The translations under genes were made by a program, and so were the position numbers. Below the pieces are notes generated by a model that was not told the DNA's origin, did not search any database, and saw nothing but the letters and a program-made list of their open reading frames with translations. From Streptomyces macrolidinus (GTDB taxonomy: Bacteria > Actinomycetota > Actinomycetes > Streptomycetales > Streptomycetaceae): DNA of 64,000 bases. Below, in pieces: positions 17,308-25,121 of the stretch (positions within the stretch are counted from its first letter, which is position 1; each line of letters begins with the position of its first letter). The stretch is taken from NCBI RefSeq assembly GCF_023887685.1, contig NZ_JAMWMR010000018.1, positions 80,737-144,736 of the forward strand, read 5' to 3'.

Positions 17308-18111
17308 TCAGTTGCGGCCGGTGCTCTTGGCGAAGCGGCGCAGGGCCATGAAGGAGAAGGCGGCGAACCAGGCGACGATGTTGACCACCGCACCGGCGAG
17401 GCTGGAGTGCTCGCCGCTGAAGGTGTAGCCCTCGGTGAGCCAGTAGCGGGCGAGGGTGGAGACGCCGTACATCGGGGTGTACCGCGAGATCTCCAGCATG
17501 GTGCCGCTGAGCGGGATGAACAGGTTGCCGAGGAACGCCAGCGCGGTCATGGTCAGGCCGGGCATGTGCATCACGACCTCGGGCTTCATGATCAGCCCCA
17601 TCGCGATACCGAGCGCGGCGAAGACCGCGGCCCCCAGCCAGGCGAAGAGCAGGGAGGTCACCCACACCTTGGGGTCGGTGTGTGCCCCGGTGAGGGCACC
17701 GAGGACCCCGACGATGGCGACCGGCACGGCGGCCATGACGACCGAGCAGACCACCTTGACGAGCAGATAGCCGGGCGGGGCCAGCGGGCTCATCGCGATC
17801 GTGCGCATCCAGCCCGCGGACCGCTCGACCGAGATGGTCGCGGCGGAGCTGGTGGCGGCCATCGCGGCGCCGTACACCGCGAGGCCGATCATCATCCAGG
17901 CGGCGAAGTTGCCGTGCGGCAGCGTCCCGTGGGCCGGGGCGGTACGGAACAGGGCGAGGTAGAGGACCGCCGGCAGCAGCAGCGTGAAGATCGTGGTCTG
18001 GCGGTTGAAGCGGCGGCGCAGCTCGTAACCGATGAAGGTCGCGTTGACGCCGCCGAAGGACGAGGAGCGCGGGCGGACGGGAGCGGTGGCGGACACGGTC
18101 GCGGGGGTCAT
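17308..18111 (-). CDS. ABC-2 type exporter permease
   Basis: A 267-residue integral membrane protein with about six hydrophobic segments (for example TIFTLLLPAVLYLALF and FAAWMMIGLAVYGAAMAA) and the ABC-2 layout. It pairs with the ATPase encoded just upstream, whose stop it overlaps. The pair likely exports the cluster's product or gives self-resistance. A 131-bp spacer with no gene separates it from the malonyltransferase. Confidence 0.9.
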   Translation of the reverse strand: MTPATVSATAPVRPRSSSFGGVNATFIGYELRRRFNRQTTIFTLLLPAVLYLALFRTAPAHGTLPHGNFAAWMMIGLAVYGAAMAATSSAATISVERSAGWMRTIAMSPLAPPGYLLVKVVCSVVMAAVPVAIVGVLGALTGAHTDPKVWVTSLLFAWLGAAVFAALGIAMGLIMKPEVVMHMPGLTMTALAFLGNLFIPLSGTMLEISRYTPMYGVSTLARYWLTEGYTFSGEHSSLAGAVVNIVAWFAAFSFMALRRFAKSTGRN

Positions 18112-19067
18112 CGCGGGCCCTCCTGGGCGGTACGGCCCTGGCTGGTGATGGCCATGAAGGCCTCTTCGAGACTGCGCGGGGCGACCTCGATCTCGGTGGC
18201 CGAGGTCTGGGTGACCAGCACGCGCAGCAGGGCGTCGGAGTCGGTGGCGTCGAAGTAGTGGCGCTCCCCGCGGACCACGCAGGAGCGGACGACGGGCGAG
18301 GCCGCCACCGCGCGTGCGTCCGCCGGGCTGATCAGGGCGGAGACGGTACGGCCGGTCATGGCCGCGCGGATGGAGGAGGCGGAGCCGTCGGCGACGACCC
18401 GGCCCTCGTCGATCATCACCACACGGTCGGCGAACTGGTCGGCCTCTTCCATGTAGTGCGTGGCGAACATGACGGTCATGCCGCGCTGGGTGTCCTCGCG
18501 GACGGTGGCCCAGAACTCCCGGCGGGCGACGACGTCCATCCCGGCGGTCGGCTCGTCCAGCACCAGGAAGTCCGGGCTCGACAGCAGGGCGATGGCGAAC
18601 CGCAGCCGCTGCTGCTCACCACCGGAGCACTCGGCGACCCGCCGGTGGCGCAGCGCCGAGATACCGGCGCGGGCCATGACGCCCTCGATGTCGGCGCCCG
18701 GGTGCAGCGAGCCGAGCATCCGTACGGTCGCCTCGACGGTCAGATCGGGCAGCAGCCCGCCCGACTGAAGCACCGCGGCGACCTGCCCGGCCCGCACCGC
18801 CTGCTGCGGCGCCCGGCCGAACAGCTCGACATGACCGGAGTCGGGCCGGGTGAGCCCGAGCAGCATGTCGATGGTGGTCGTCTTACCGGCACCGTTCGGC
18901 CCGAGGAACGCCACGATCTCACCGCGCCGGATCCGCAGACTCAGCCCGTTGACGGCGGTGAATTCCTCACCCTTGGCATTGGTGAAGCGTTTGACCACCG
19001 CGTCGAGCACGGCGGCAGCCGGGGACGTCACCTCCCTCGCCGACGGAGGCAGTTGAGTTTCCATCAT
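18108..19067 (-). CDS. ABC exporter ATP-binding protein
   Basis: A 319-residue ATPase of the drug-resistance (DrrA-like) type: Walker A GPNGAGKTTT, signature CSGGEQQRLRF, Walker B LVLDEPTAGMD and the ATHYMEEAD switch. It powers the neighbouring ABC-2 permease. It is the first gene of the minus-strand cluster. ATG at 19067 or 19064 follows GTGAGGACTC; an upstream start at 19127 is possible but less likely. A candidate regulator-binding repeat lies about 100 bp upstream. Confidence 0.9.
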   Translation of the reverse strand: MMETQLPPSAREVTSPAAAVLDAVVKRFTNAKGEEFTAVNGLSLRIRRGEIVAFLGPNGAGKTTTIDMLLGLTRPDSGHVELFGRAPQQAVRAGQVAAVLQSGGLLPDLTVEATVRMLGSLHPGADIEGVMARAGISALRHRRVAECSGGEQQRLRFAIALLSSPDFLVLDEPTAGMDVVARREFWATVREDTQRGMTVMFATHYMEEADQFADRVVMIDEGRVVADGSASSIRAAMTGRTVSALISPADARAVAASPVVRSCVVRGERHYFDATDSDALLRVLVTQTSATEIEVAPRSLEEAFMAITSQGRTAQEGPR

Positions 19068-19594
19068 GATCAGAGTCCTCACCATGTCCGTGGCCGTTAC
19101 CCCGGCCGTGTTCTTGGCGAGAACCAACCTCCCGCACCGGCCTATCGACGTGGACCGCGGTGGCTACGGGGGGACTATCTGGGGGCTATCTCTGACCGCT
19201 GACCTGGGCGTGGTGTGCCGCTCCAAGCGGTCGCGCCGCACCATCACACCTGCTCGGTGCGGGGGAAGGCCACCCGCCCGCCCCGGCAGTCACGCCTTGA
19301 TCCCCGACGATCCGGCCGGATGACGCCCCTGCGGGCGGATGCGGCGTCGGGTCAACCCGGCCGACGCCGTCTCGCACCGCCGTCGGCCGGGGCCGCCTCG
19401 GCGTCAACTCCTTGGCCAGGGAGTTCAGTCGTGCGTTAGCCTAGCCCCGTACCGCGTGTTGCTCCCTGGAGGAATTACACGACATTGCCTGCGGAGACGT
19501 GGGCCTTTCGGTTCGATGGCGCAGCGCCCTGGCGTGTTCCCGGCGGGAGCCGGCCGGCGTCCGCCATCGGTCACAACCGAAGGGACGCATTCCT
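19068..19594. other. Intergenic region at the head of the biosynthetic cluster
   Basis: About 530 bp without a convincing gene between the exporter and a small plus-strand gene. It should hold the promoter for the minus-strand cluster. The visible items are the direct-repeat motif at 19166-19192 and a TTAGCCTAG stretch at 19436-19444 that might be part of a plus-strand promoter (TAGCCT as the -10). Confidence 0.5.
19166..19192. promoter_or_regulatory. Direct repeats upstream of cluster (possible activator site)
   Basis: The bases GGCTACGGGG, GGACTATCTGG, GGGCTATCTC follow one another with a GGCTA or GGACTA element about every 11-12 bp, one helical turn. Spaced heptamer repeats like this are how SARP/OmpR-type activators of Streptomyces clusters bind. 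It is about 100-125 bp upstream of the first cluster gene. No such regulator is in the window. Confidence 0.35.
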
Positions 19595-19723
19595 ATGGCT
19601 GCCGTCGAGTACGCGCGCACGCACCGCGTTTGGGTCCGTGATGTCCTGGTGGGCATCATGGCGAGCCTCGGCTCGAATCTGATGTGGGCGCTGGCGCAGG
19701 CCGTGGTGCACCGCCTCGGCTGA
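19595..19723 (+). CDS. Small hydrophobic peptide (42 aa), unknown function
   Basis: ATG at 19595 with AAGGGACG upstream opens a 42-residue protein: a basic N-terminus (EYARTHRVWVRD) and a hydrophobic C-terminal half (VLVGIMASLGSNLMWALAQAVV) that could be one membrane helix. It resembles small conserved streptomycete proteins of about 40 residues, but I cannot name the family with certainty. It reads away from the biosynthetic cluster and stops about 160 bp before the nuclease-helicase gene. It is not an obvious RiPP precursor. Confidence 0.5.
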   Translation: MAAVEYARTHRVWVRDVLVGIMASLGSNLMWALAQAVVHRLG

Positions 19724-19772
19724 GCCGGGCGGCGGGCGGGCCTCCGGGCCCGCCCTCTCCCCTCCCAAGGCC

Positions 19773-19884
19773 GGGTTAACCTACTGATCGTCATTGCGGC
19801 CCGCCGGGCTTCCGCTCCGCTTCGACGGGGCCACGAAGGACATGCCCCCACCCGCGCGATTCGTCTCGTGCCTGGGGAACCTTC
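19773..19884 (+). promoter_or_regulatory. Structured leader of nuclease-helicase gene A (copy 1)
   Basis: From TGCGGCCCGCCGGG at 19795 to the GGGGAA ribosome site, this leader matches 21960-22050 in front of the second paralogue; the first 26 bases are identical. TTAACCT followed by TGATC just before it could be a -10 and transcription start. A short reading frame starting MPPPAR (ATG at 19842) is conserved in both copies. CTTCG/CGAAG can pair within it. Confidence 0.6.
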
Positions 19885-21942
19885 GTGCTCCTGCAAATGT
19901 CCGCAGCCGAGCTCGGTCAACTCGTCGTTGCTCGGGCCGAGTCCGCGCACCTTCCACTCACCGAGCGGCTGATCGACGGTCATTCCGGGGTCACGGGGCG
20001 AACAGCCGACCAGCGCGATGTGGCTTCCTGGAACAACAGCATCCCCGTAGTGGTGAAAGCACTGCTGGACTGCGGCCTCGACGCTGTGGAGGTACAGGTC
20101 GAGGTCGACCTGCCGCATACCAACTCCGCCGTGGACCTGGTGCTGTGTGGTCAGCGTCCCGTCACGGGAACGGCCTCCTACCTCGCGGTCGAGCTGAAGC
20201 AGGTCCGGCACGCCTCAGTGGACCCCCGGTGTCCGATCGCCGTCGACCTCGGATTCGGCAACGGGAAGAACAAGCTGCATCCGGTGCGGCAGATCCAGCG
20301 CTACTGCGAGTACATGATGCGCTACCTCCCTCATCTCCGGGAAGACGAGGATCAGTTGATGGGGGTCGCACTGCTCCACAACGCACGGGACGCGGACGTG
20401 GCTGCGCTGTTCGATCTGCCCGAGTCCGACCACGGCTTCCTCTACACGCTTGACGACCTGGACCGGTTCCGGCGGGTCCTCACCTCGAGGTTCGCTGCCG
20501 CGTCGGGGAAGCGAGCTGCGCACGCCCTGAGCGAGGCACGCCGCGACCCCTTGCTCAAGGTGACCGATGTGGCGCGGCAGCGGTCGATCACCGGCGGCGG
20601 TCTGATGCTCCTCGACGAGCAGTATGTCGCGTTCGACCGGATCACCCGGCACCTGGAGAAGACCGCGCCCTTCACCGGCTACGACGTCGGGCTGTTCTAC
20701 GACCCCGCCGGCGCCCACGACCCCGGCCGACCGCCGGATCGGAAGCGCGTCTACATCCTGCGGGGTGGTCCGGGCAGCGGAAAGAGCGCCGTGGCTCTGG
20801 AACTGCACCGCGAGTTGGGGCTCCAGGGTCGCGAGGCTGTGCTGGCCAGCGGATCTCACGCGTACACGGAGACGCTGCGGGAGATCATGATCGGCACAGC
20901 ACGCCACGGGCAGGTGTCGGCCAAGCGCAGCGCGGCTCGCAGGCTGTACCGGTATTTCAACAGCTTCGCCGACACCCCGCCGAACAGCATCGATGTCCTG
21001 ATCTGTGACGAGGCGCACCGCATGCGGCGCAGTTCGACCCACCGCTGGACGCCGAAGGAACTTCGGGACGACGACCGGCCGCAGGCAACCGAGTTGCTCA
21101 GGGCCGCCAAGGTGCCGATCTTCCTGCTTGACGACCACCAGTCGATCCGCCCTGACGAGGTGGGAACTGCCGAGTACCTCAAGAATCTCGCTGAGGACAG
21201 CGGTTGTTCGGTCGAAGTGATCGATCTGGAGGGAACGTTCCGGGCGGGTGGCAGCAAGCGGTACCAGAACTGGGTCCAGCAGTTGCTGGGACTGAACGTA
21301 TCCGACCCGGTGGTCTGGCGACCGGACGGCCGGATGACACTCATGGTCGCCGACTCCCCCGATCAAATGGAACAGTTCATTCGGGACCGCGCCCATGAGG
21401 GAGCCACGGCGCGCATCACCGCCGGCTTCTGCTGGCCGTGGAGCAATCCGGACGGGGAGCGACTCGTCGACGACGTGCACATCGGGGACTGGCGACGGCC
21501 CTGGAACGTGAAGCCGCAGCACAGCGTTCCGAACGCGCCGAAGTCGGATCTGTGGTCGACCGACCACCGCGGCATCGGCCAGATCGGTTGCGTCTACACG
21601 GCGCAGACCTTCGAATACGACTGGAACGGCGTCATCATCGGCCGCGACCTGCTGTTCCGTGACGGCGAGTTCACGGTGGACCGGACCGCCTCCCACGACC
21701 CCGCCTTCCGCGACCAGGTCGGCGACGCGATCGTCAAGCGGTGTATCCGTAACGCCTACCACGTGCTTCTCACTCGCGGGGTCGTCGGCACCGTGGTCTA
21801 CGCGGTCGATCCGGCGACCCATAACGAACTGCGCAGGCTCATCCCGGGCACCATCGGCCTGCAGCACTACGACGGCGACCAGCCGAAGCTCACCGCTGAA
21901 GGAGCACACCTGCCCCCCGCCTACAACAGACGTCACGGGTAG
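19885..21942 (+). CDS. DUF2075-type nuclease-helicase A
   Basis: A 685-residue protein. The N-terminal third has a nuclease-like pattern (SAVDLVL, then YLAVELKQ: an Asp followed by E-x-K, as in PD-(D/E)XK folds). The C-terminal part is a superfamily 1 type ATPase with Walker A GGPGSGKS at about 293-300, DEAH at about 374, FLLDDHQSIRP and a YTAQTFEYDWNGVIIG segment followed by LLTRGVVGTVVY. The DUF2075 family includes defence-associated proteins. A paralogue follows directly downstream. The start is GTG after GGGGAACC; the ATG four codons later is an alternative. Role in phage defence is inferred, not shown. Confidence 0.78.
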   Translation: MLLQMSAAELGQLVVARAESAHLPLTERLIDGHSGVTGRTADQRDVASWNNSIPVVVKALLDCGLDAVEVQVEVDLPHTNSAVDLVLCGQRPVTGTASYLAVELKQVRHASVDPRCPIAVDLGFGNGKNKLHPVRQIQRYCEYMMRYLPHLREDEDQLMGVALLHNARDADVAALFDLPESDHGFLYTLDDLDRFRRVLTSRFAAASGKRAAHALSEARRDPLLKVTDVARQRSITGGGLMLLDEQYVAFDRITRHLEKTAPFTGYDVGLFYDPAGAHDPGRPPDRKRVYILRGGPGSGKSAVALELHRELGLQGREAVLASGSHAYTETLREIMIGTARHGQVSAKRSAARRLYRYFNSFADTPPNSIDVLICDEAHRMRRSSTHRWTPKELRDDDRPQATELLRAAKVPIFLLDDHQSIRPDEVGTAEYLKNLAEDSGCSVEVIDLEGTFRAGGSKRYQNWVQQLLGLNVSDPVVWRPDGRMTLMVADSPDQMEQFIRDRAHEGATARITAGFCWPWSNPDGERLVDDVHIGDWRRPWNVKPQHSVPNAPKSDLWSTDHRGIGQIGCVYTAQTFEYDWNGVIIGRDLLFRDGEFTVDRTASHDPAFRDQVGDAIVKRCIRNAYHVLLTRGVVGTVVYAVDPATHNELRRLIPGTIGLQHYDGDQPKLTAEGAHLPPAYNRRHG

Positions 21943-22051
21943 CCTTGATCCGTCGTAGCTGCGGCCCGCCGGGCTTCCGCTCCGCCTGGCGGAGTCACCG
22001 AGGACATGCCCCCACCCGCACGGGTCCCTTCGTGCTGCCTGGGGGCATGCC
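21939..22051 (+). promoter_or_regulatory. Structured leader of nuclease-helicase gene B (copy 2)
   Basis: Related to the leader before gene A. Here CATGCCCCC (22005-22013) is a perfect inverse of GGGGGCATG (22041-22049), which contains the ribosome site of the TTG start at 22052. CTCCGC-CTG-GCGGAG forms a second small hairpin at about 21979-21993. If folded, the first pairing would hide the ribosome site, suggesting translational control. The MPPPAR short frame (ATG at 22006) also spans it. Confidence 0.55.
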
Positions 22052-23932
22052 TTGTTGTTCCGCGACTCCGCCGCCGCGGTCGCCGCCGAGTGCCTCTCCG
22101 GCGCTCTCTTCTTCCGTCTGACGGAACAGTTCGTGCACGTGCACGGTCACAAGCCGAGTTCGTCCGAAGTCCGCTCGTGGGAGCGGAGCATCCCGGTCCT
22201 CGCGAGCGCGCTCAACGATGCGGGGCTCGGACAGGTGGAGATGCTGCTGGAATACGGGCTGCCGTTGAACAGCAAGCGCGCCGATGCCGTGCTCGCCGGC
22301 GTACACCCCGAGACCGGGCTGCCGTCGTACGTCGTCGTGGAGCTGAAGCAGTGGAGCAGCGCCGAGCCGGACGACGACGATCCGTCGCTGTGTCGCGTCG
22401 GTGCTTACACCCGGGCCGTGCTGAACCCTGTCGACCAGGTGCGCGGGTACTGCGAGTACCTCATCTCCTTCAACGGAGCGTTGGCCGGGCACCCGGAGCG
22501 TGTCTGTGGTGCCGCGTACCTGCACAATGCCACCGAGTTCGGCGTCAGCGGGCTCTTCGAGGCCGAGCAGGACCAGTTCGGGCAGCTCTTCGTCGGTGCA
22601 CGGCGCGGCCAGTTCATCGACTTTCTGCGTACGAGGCTGGGCACAGGGTCCGGCGCTTCGGCCGCGGACGAGCTCCTGAACGGGAAGATCGGTCCGTCCA
22701 AGCAGCTCATGGCGGTGGCGGCCCAAGAGGTGCGCGAACGTGAGCAGTTCGTGTTGCTGGACGAGCAGAAGATCGCGTTCCGCACGGTCCTCAACGCCGT
22801 TCGCCGCGCCAAGCAGTCCGACCACAAAGAGGTCGTGGTCGTCACCGGCGGGCCCGGCACCGGCAAAAGCGTCATCGCACTGTCGCTCCTCGGCGAGCTG
22901 TACCGGCAGAACACCTCCGCGCTGCACGCGACAGGCTCCAGCTCGTTCACGACGACGATGCGAAAGGTCGCGGGCGCTCGAAAGCGTGAAGTACGGGACC
23001 TCTTCAAGTACTTCAACAGTTTCATGACCGCCGAGCGCAATGGTCTCGACGTCCTGATCTGCGACGAAGCTCACCGCATTCGGGAGACTTCGGCCAACCG
23101 CTACACGTCGGCATCGAACCGCACCGGCAAAGCCCAGGTCGAAGAACTCCTGGACGCGGCGCGCGTCCCGGTGTTTCTGCTGGACGAGCATCAGGTCGTT
23201 CGGCCCGGCGAGATGGGTACGGTCACGGAGATCGAGACGGCCGCCGCGAAGAAGGGGCTCCGCTGCCACGTGGTGCCGCTGGACAGCCAGTTCCGGTGCG
23301 GTGGCAGCGACGCGTATCTGCGGTGGGTGGTAAGGCTGTTGGGGCTCGAGCCGGGGGGCCCGGTGGTCTGGGAACCCGACGACAAGATGCGGCTCATGGT
23401 CGCGGACAGCCCGCAGGAGATGGAGGCGTTCCTCGACAACCGCCGCGCGCAGAATTACAGCGCGCGTATATCCGCGGGCTACTGCTGGAAGTGGACGAAG
23501 AAGGTCCCACCCGGGCAGGCGCTGCCCGCGGACGTCGTCGTCGGGGAGTGGGAACGCCCCTGGAACGTCTTCGGCGACCGGGCTGTCGGAGGCGCGCCCC
23601 CGGCGGCCCTGTGGGCAACCGACCCGGCCGGTTTCGGTCAGGTGGGCTGCGTCTACACGGCGCAGGGCTTCGAGTACGACTGGAGTGGCGTCATCATCGG
23701 CCCCGACCTGGTGTGGCGGGGCGACCGGTGGGTCACCGACCGTACGGCGTCCAAGGATCCGGTCTTCAAGAAGTCGACTCCGGACGCGGATGTCGACCGG
23801 CTGATTCGCAACACGTACAAGGTGCTGTTGACGCGAGGAATGGTCGGCACGGTGGTGTACTCGACCGACGCCGAGACACGCGAAAAGCTGAGAGAGCTGA
23901 CCGGCGCGGCCTTGAGCCTCACTGCCGCGTGA
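22052..23932 (+). CDS. DUF2075-type nuclease-helicase B
   Basis: A 626-residue paralogue of the gene before it, with the same order of parts: N-terminal RADAVLAG then YVVVELKQ (nuclease-like), Walker A GGPGTGKS at about 266-273, DEAH at about 337, FLLDEHQVVRP and YTAQGFEYDWSGVIIG. The proteins differ along their length, so the duplication is old. TTG at 22052 is chosen because it follows GGGGG at proper distance and matches the layout of copy A. The pair may form a two-protein system or act on different targets. Confidence 0.77.
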   Translation: MLFRDSAAAVAAECLSGALFFRLTEQFVHVHGHKPSSSEVRSWERSIPVLASALNDAGLGQVEMLLEYGLPLNSKRADAVLAGVHPETGLPSYVVVELKQWSSAEPDDDDPSLCRVGAYTRAVLNPVDQVRGYCEYLISFNGALAGHPERVCGAAYLHNATEFGVSGLFEAEQDQFGQLFVGARRGQFIDFLRTRLGTGSGASAADELLNGKIGPSKQLMAVAAQEVREREQFVLLDEQKIAFRTVLNAVRRAKQSDHKEVVVVTGGPGTGKSVIALSLLGELYRQNTSALHATGSSSFTTTMRKVAGARKREVRDLFKYFNSFMTAERNGLDVLICDEAHRIRETSANRYTSASNRTGKAQVEELLDAARVPVFLLDEHQVVRPGEMGTVTEIETAAAKKGLRCHVVPLDSQFRCGGSDAYLRWVVRLLGLEPGGPVVWEPDDKMRLMVADSPQEMEAFLDNRRAQNYSARISAGYCWKWTKKVPPGQALPADVVVGEWERPWNVFGDRAVGGAPPAALWATDPAGFGQVGCVYTAQGFEYDWSGVIIGPDLVWRGDRWVTDRTASKDPVFKKSTPDADVDRLIRNTYKVLLTRGMVGTVVYSTDAETREKLRELTGAALSLTAA

Positions 23933-24029
23933 CCTGGTCCTGATCCGCAGCTCCGTGACGGCACGGGGACTGGACGGGGATGCCGTGCGAGGGCGGTCGC
24001 GGGGTTGCGGCCGCCCTTCGGCGGCTCGG

Positions 24030-25121
24030 TCAGGTGGGCAGGAACAGTTCCCGGAACACCCGGTCCTGGGGGATCCCTTCCGCCGTCGCCACGTCCGTGA
24101 CGGCCTCGATCAGGGCCGGTGGGCCGCATACGTAGATGTCCGGCGACTCCGTTCCGTCCAGGGTGCGCAGTGCGGCGGCGAGGCGTTCGGCCGGTGTGCC
24201 GACGGCGCCCTGCCAGCGGGTGCCCGGTCGGCGTACGCAGATCTCGTGGGTGAATCCCGGCAGCCCGGCGGCGATCTCCTGGAGCGGGGCCTCGCCGAAG
24301 ACGTCGTCCTCCTCGTTCACGCCGAAGCAGAACCAGGCCTGCTGCGGCTCCTGCCATTCGGCCATCTGCCGCGCCATGGACAGCAGCGGCGCCAGTCCCG
24401 TACCACCGGCGACGAACCAGCGGGGCCGCAGCCCGGTCTCGCGCAGCCCGAACGCGCCCTGCGGGCCGTGCACCGTCAGCCGGTCGCCCACCCGGGCCCG
24501 CTCGCGCAGGTACGAGGAGAACAGCCCGTCGGGCAGCAGCTTCACGTACAGCTCCAGGACGCCGTCCCAATTCCCGGTGTTGGCAAGGGAGTAGACGCGC
24601 CGTGCGCCCCCGCTGTCCGGCACCTCCACCTCGACGAACTGTCCCGCGTCGAACTGGAAGCCGCCGCCCTCCTCCTCGTCCGGCTCCAGCACCAGTTCCA
24701 GCCGGACGGTGTCGCGGGCGACGTGGTCAAGGGCGGTGAGCGTGCCCTCGCGGACCGGGATCGAGCCGTAGACGATGCGGGAGTCGCCGTAGGGCAGTTC
24801 GGCCGCCAGCGCCTCGCGCGGGAAGGTGCGGCAGAGCAGCACGCCGCCGTTCGCCCGCTCCCCGGGCGGCAGCGCCTGCGTACTGTGGGCGCCCAGGTCG
24901 TACGCACCGGAGACGACGGTGGCCCGGCAGGAGCCGCAGGTGCCCTGGCGGCACGCGGCGGGCAGCGCGGCGCCCCACTCCGCCGCCGCTTCGAGGACGC
25001 TCTGCCCCGGCGCGCACGGGAACTCCAGCCGCTGCCCGTCGACGGTGTGCAGCGTGACCGGGACGGCCCCGTCCGCCGCCTCCCCGGCGCTCCCGGTACG
25101 GGGCTCGGTGGCCGACGTCAT
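24030..25121 (-). CDS. hcr: Hybrid-cluster protein reductase (2Fe-2S, FAD, NAD)
   Basis: A 363-residue electron-transfer protein. The N-terminal plant-type ferredoxin domain has Cys57, Cys62, Cys65 and Cys97 (CRQGTCGSC ... LLC). It is followed by a ferredoxin reductase FAD domain (RRVYSLAN) and an NAD domain (GGTGLAPLLSM; YVCGPPALIEAV). Its ATG overlaps the stop of the hybrid-cluster protein gene, so it is the likely NADH-dependent electron donor to that enzyme. In Hcr of enterobacteria the ferredoxin domain is C-terminal; here it comes first. Confidence 0.87.
   Translation of the reverse strand: MTSATEPRTGSAGEAADGAVPVTLHTVDGQRLEFPCAPGQSVLEAAAEWGAALPAACRQGTCGSCRATVVSGAYDLGAHSTQALPPGERANGGVLLCRTFPREALAAELPYGDSRIVYGSIPVREGTLTALDHVARDTVRLELVLEPDEEEGGGFQFDAGQFVEVEVPDSGGARRVYSLANTGNWDGVLELYVKLLPDGLFSSYLRERARVGDRLTVHGPQGAFGLRETGLRPRWFVAGGTGLAPLLSMARQMAEWQEPQQAWFCFGVNEEDDVFGEAPLQEIAAGLPGFTHEICVRRPGTRWQGAVGTPAERLAAALRTLDGTESPDIYVCGPPALIEAVTDVATAEGIPQDRVFRELFLPT

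Noticed and set aside
19436..19448. TTAGCCTAGCC stretch as an iron-regulator box
   Set aside because: Only one half matches the DtxR/IdeR consensus, and it is about 370 bp from the cluster's first gene; too weak to claim.
19595..19723. Small peptide as the precursor substrate of the LanB-like protein
   Set aside because: It is on the opposite strand, outside the operon, lacks Ser/Thr/Cys-rich core character, and looks like a membrane peptide.
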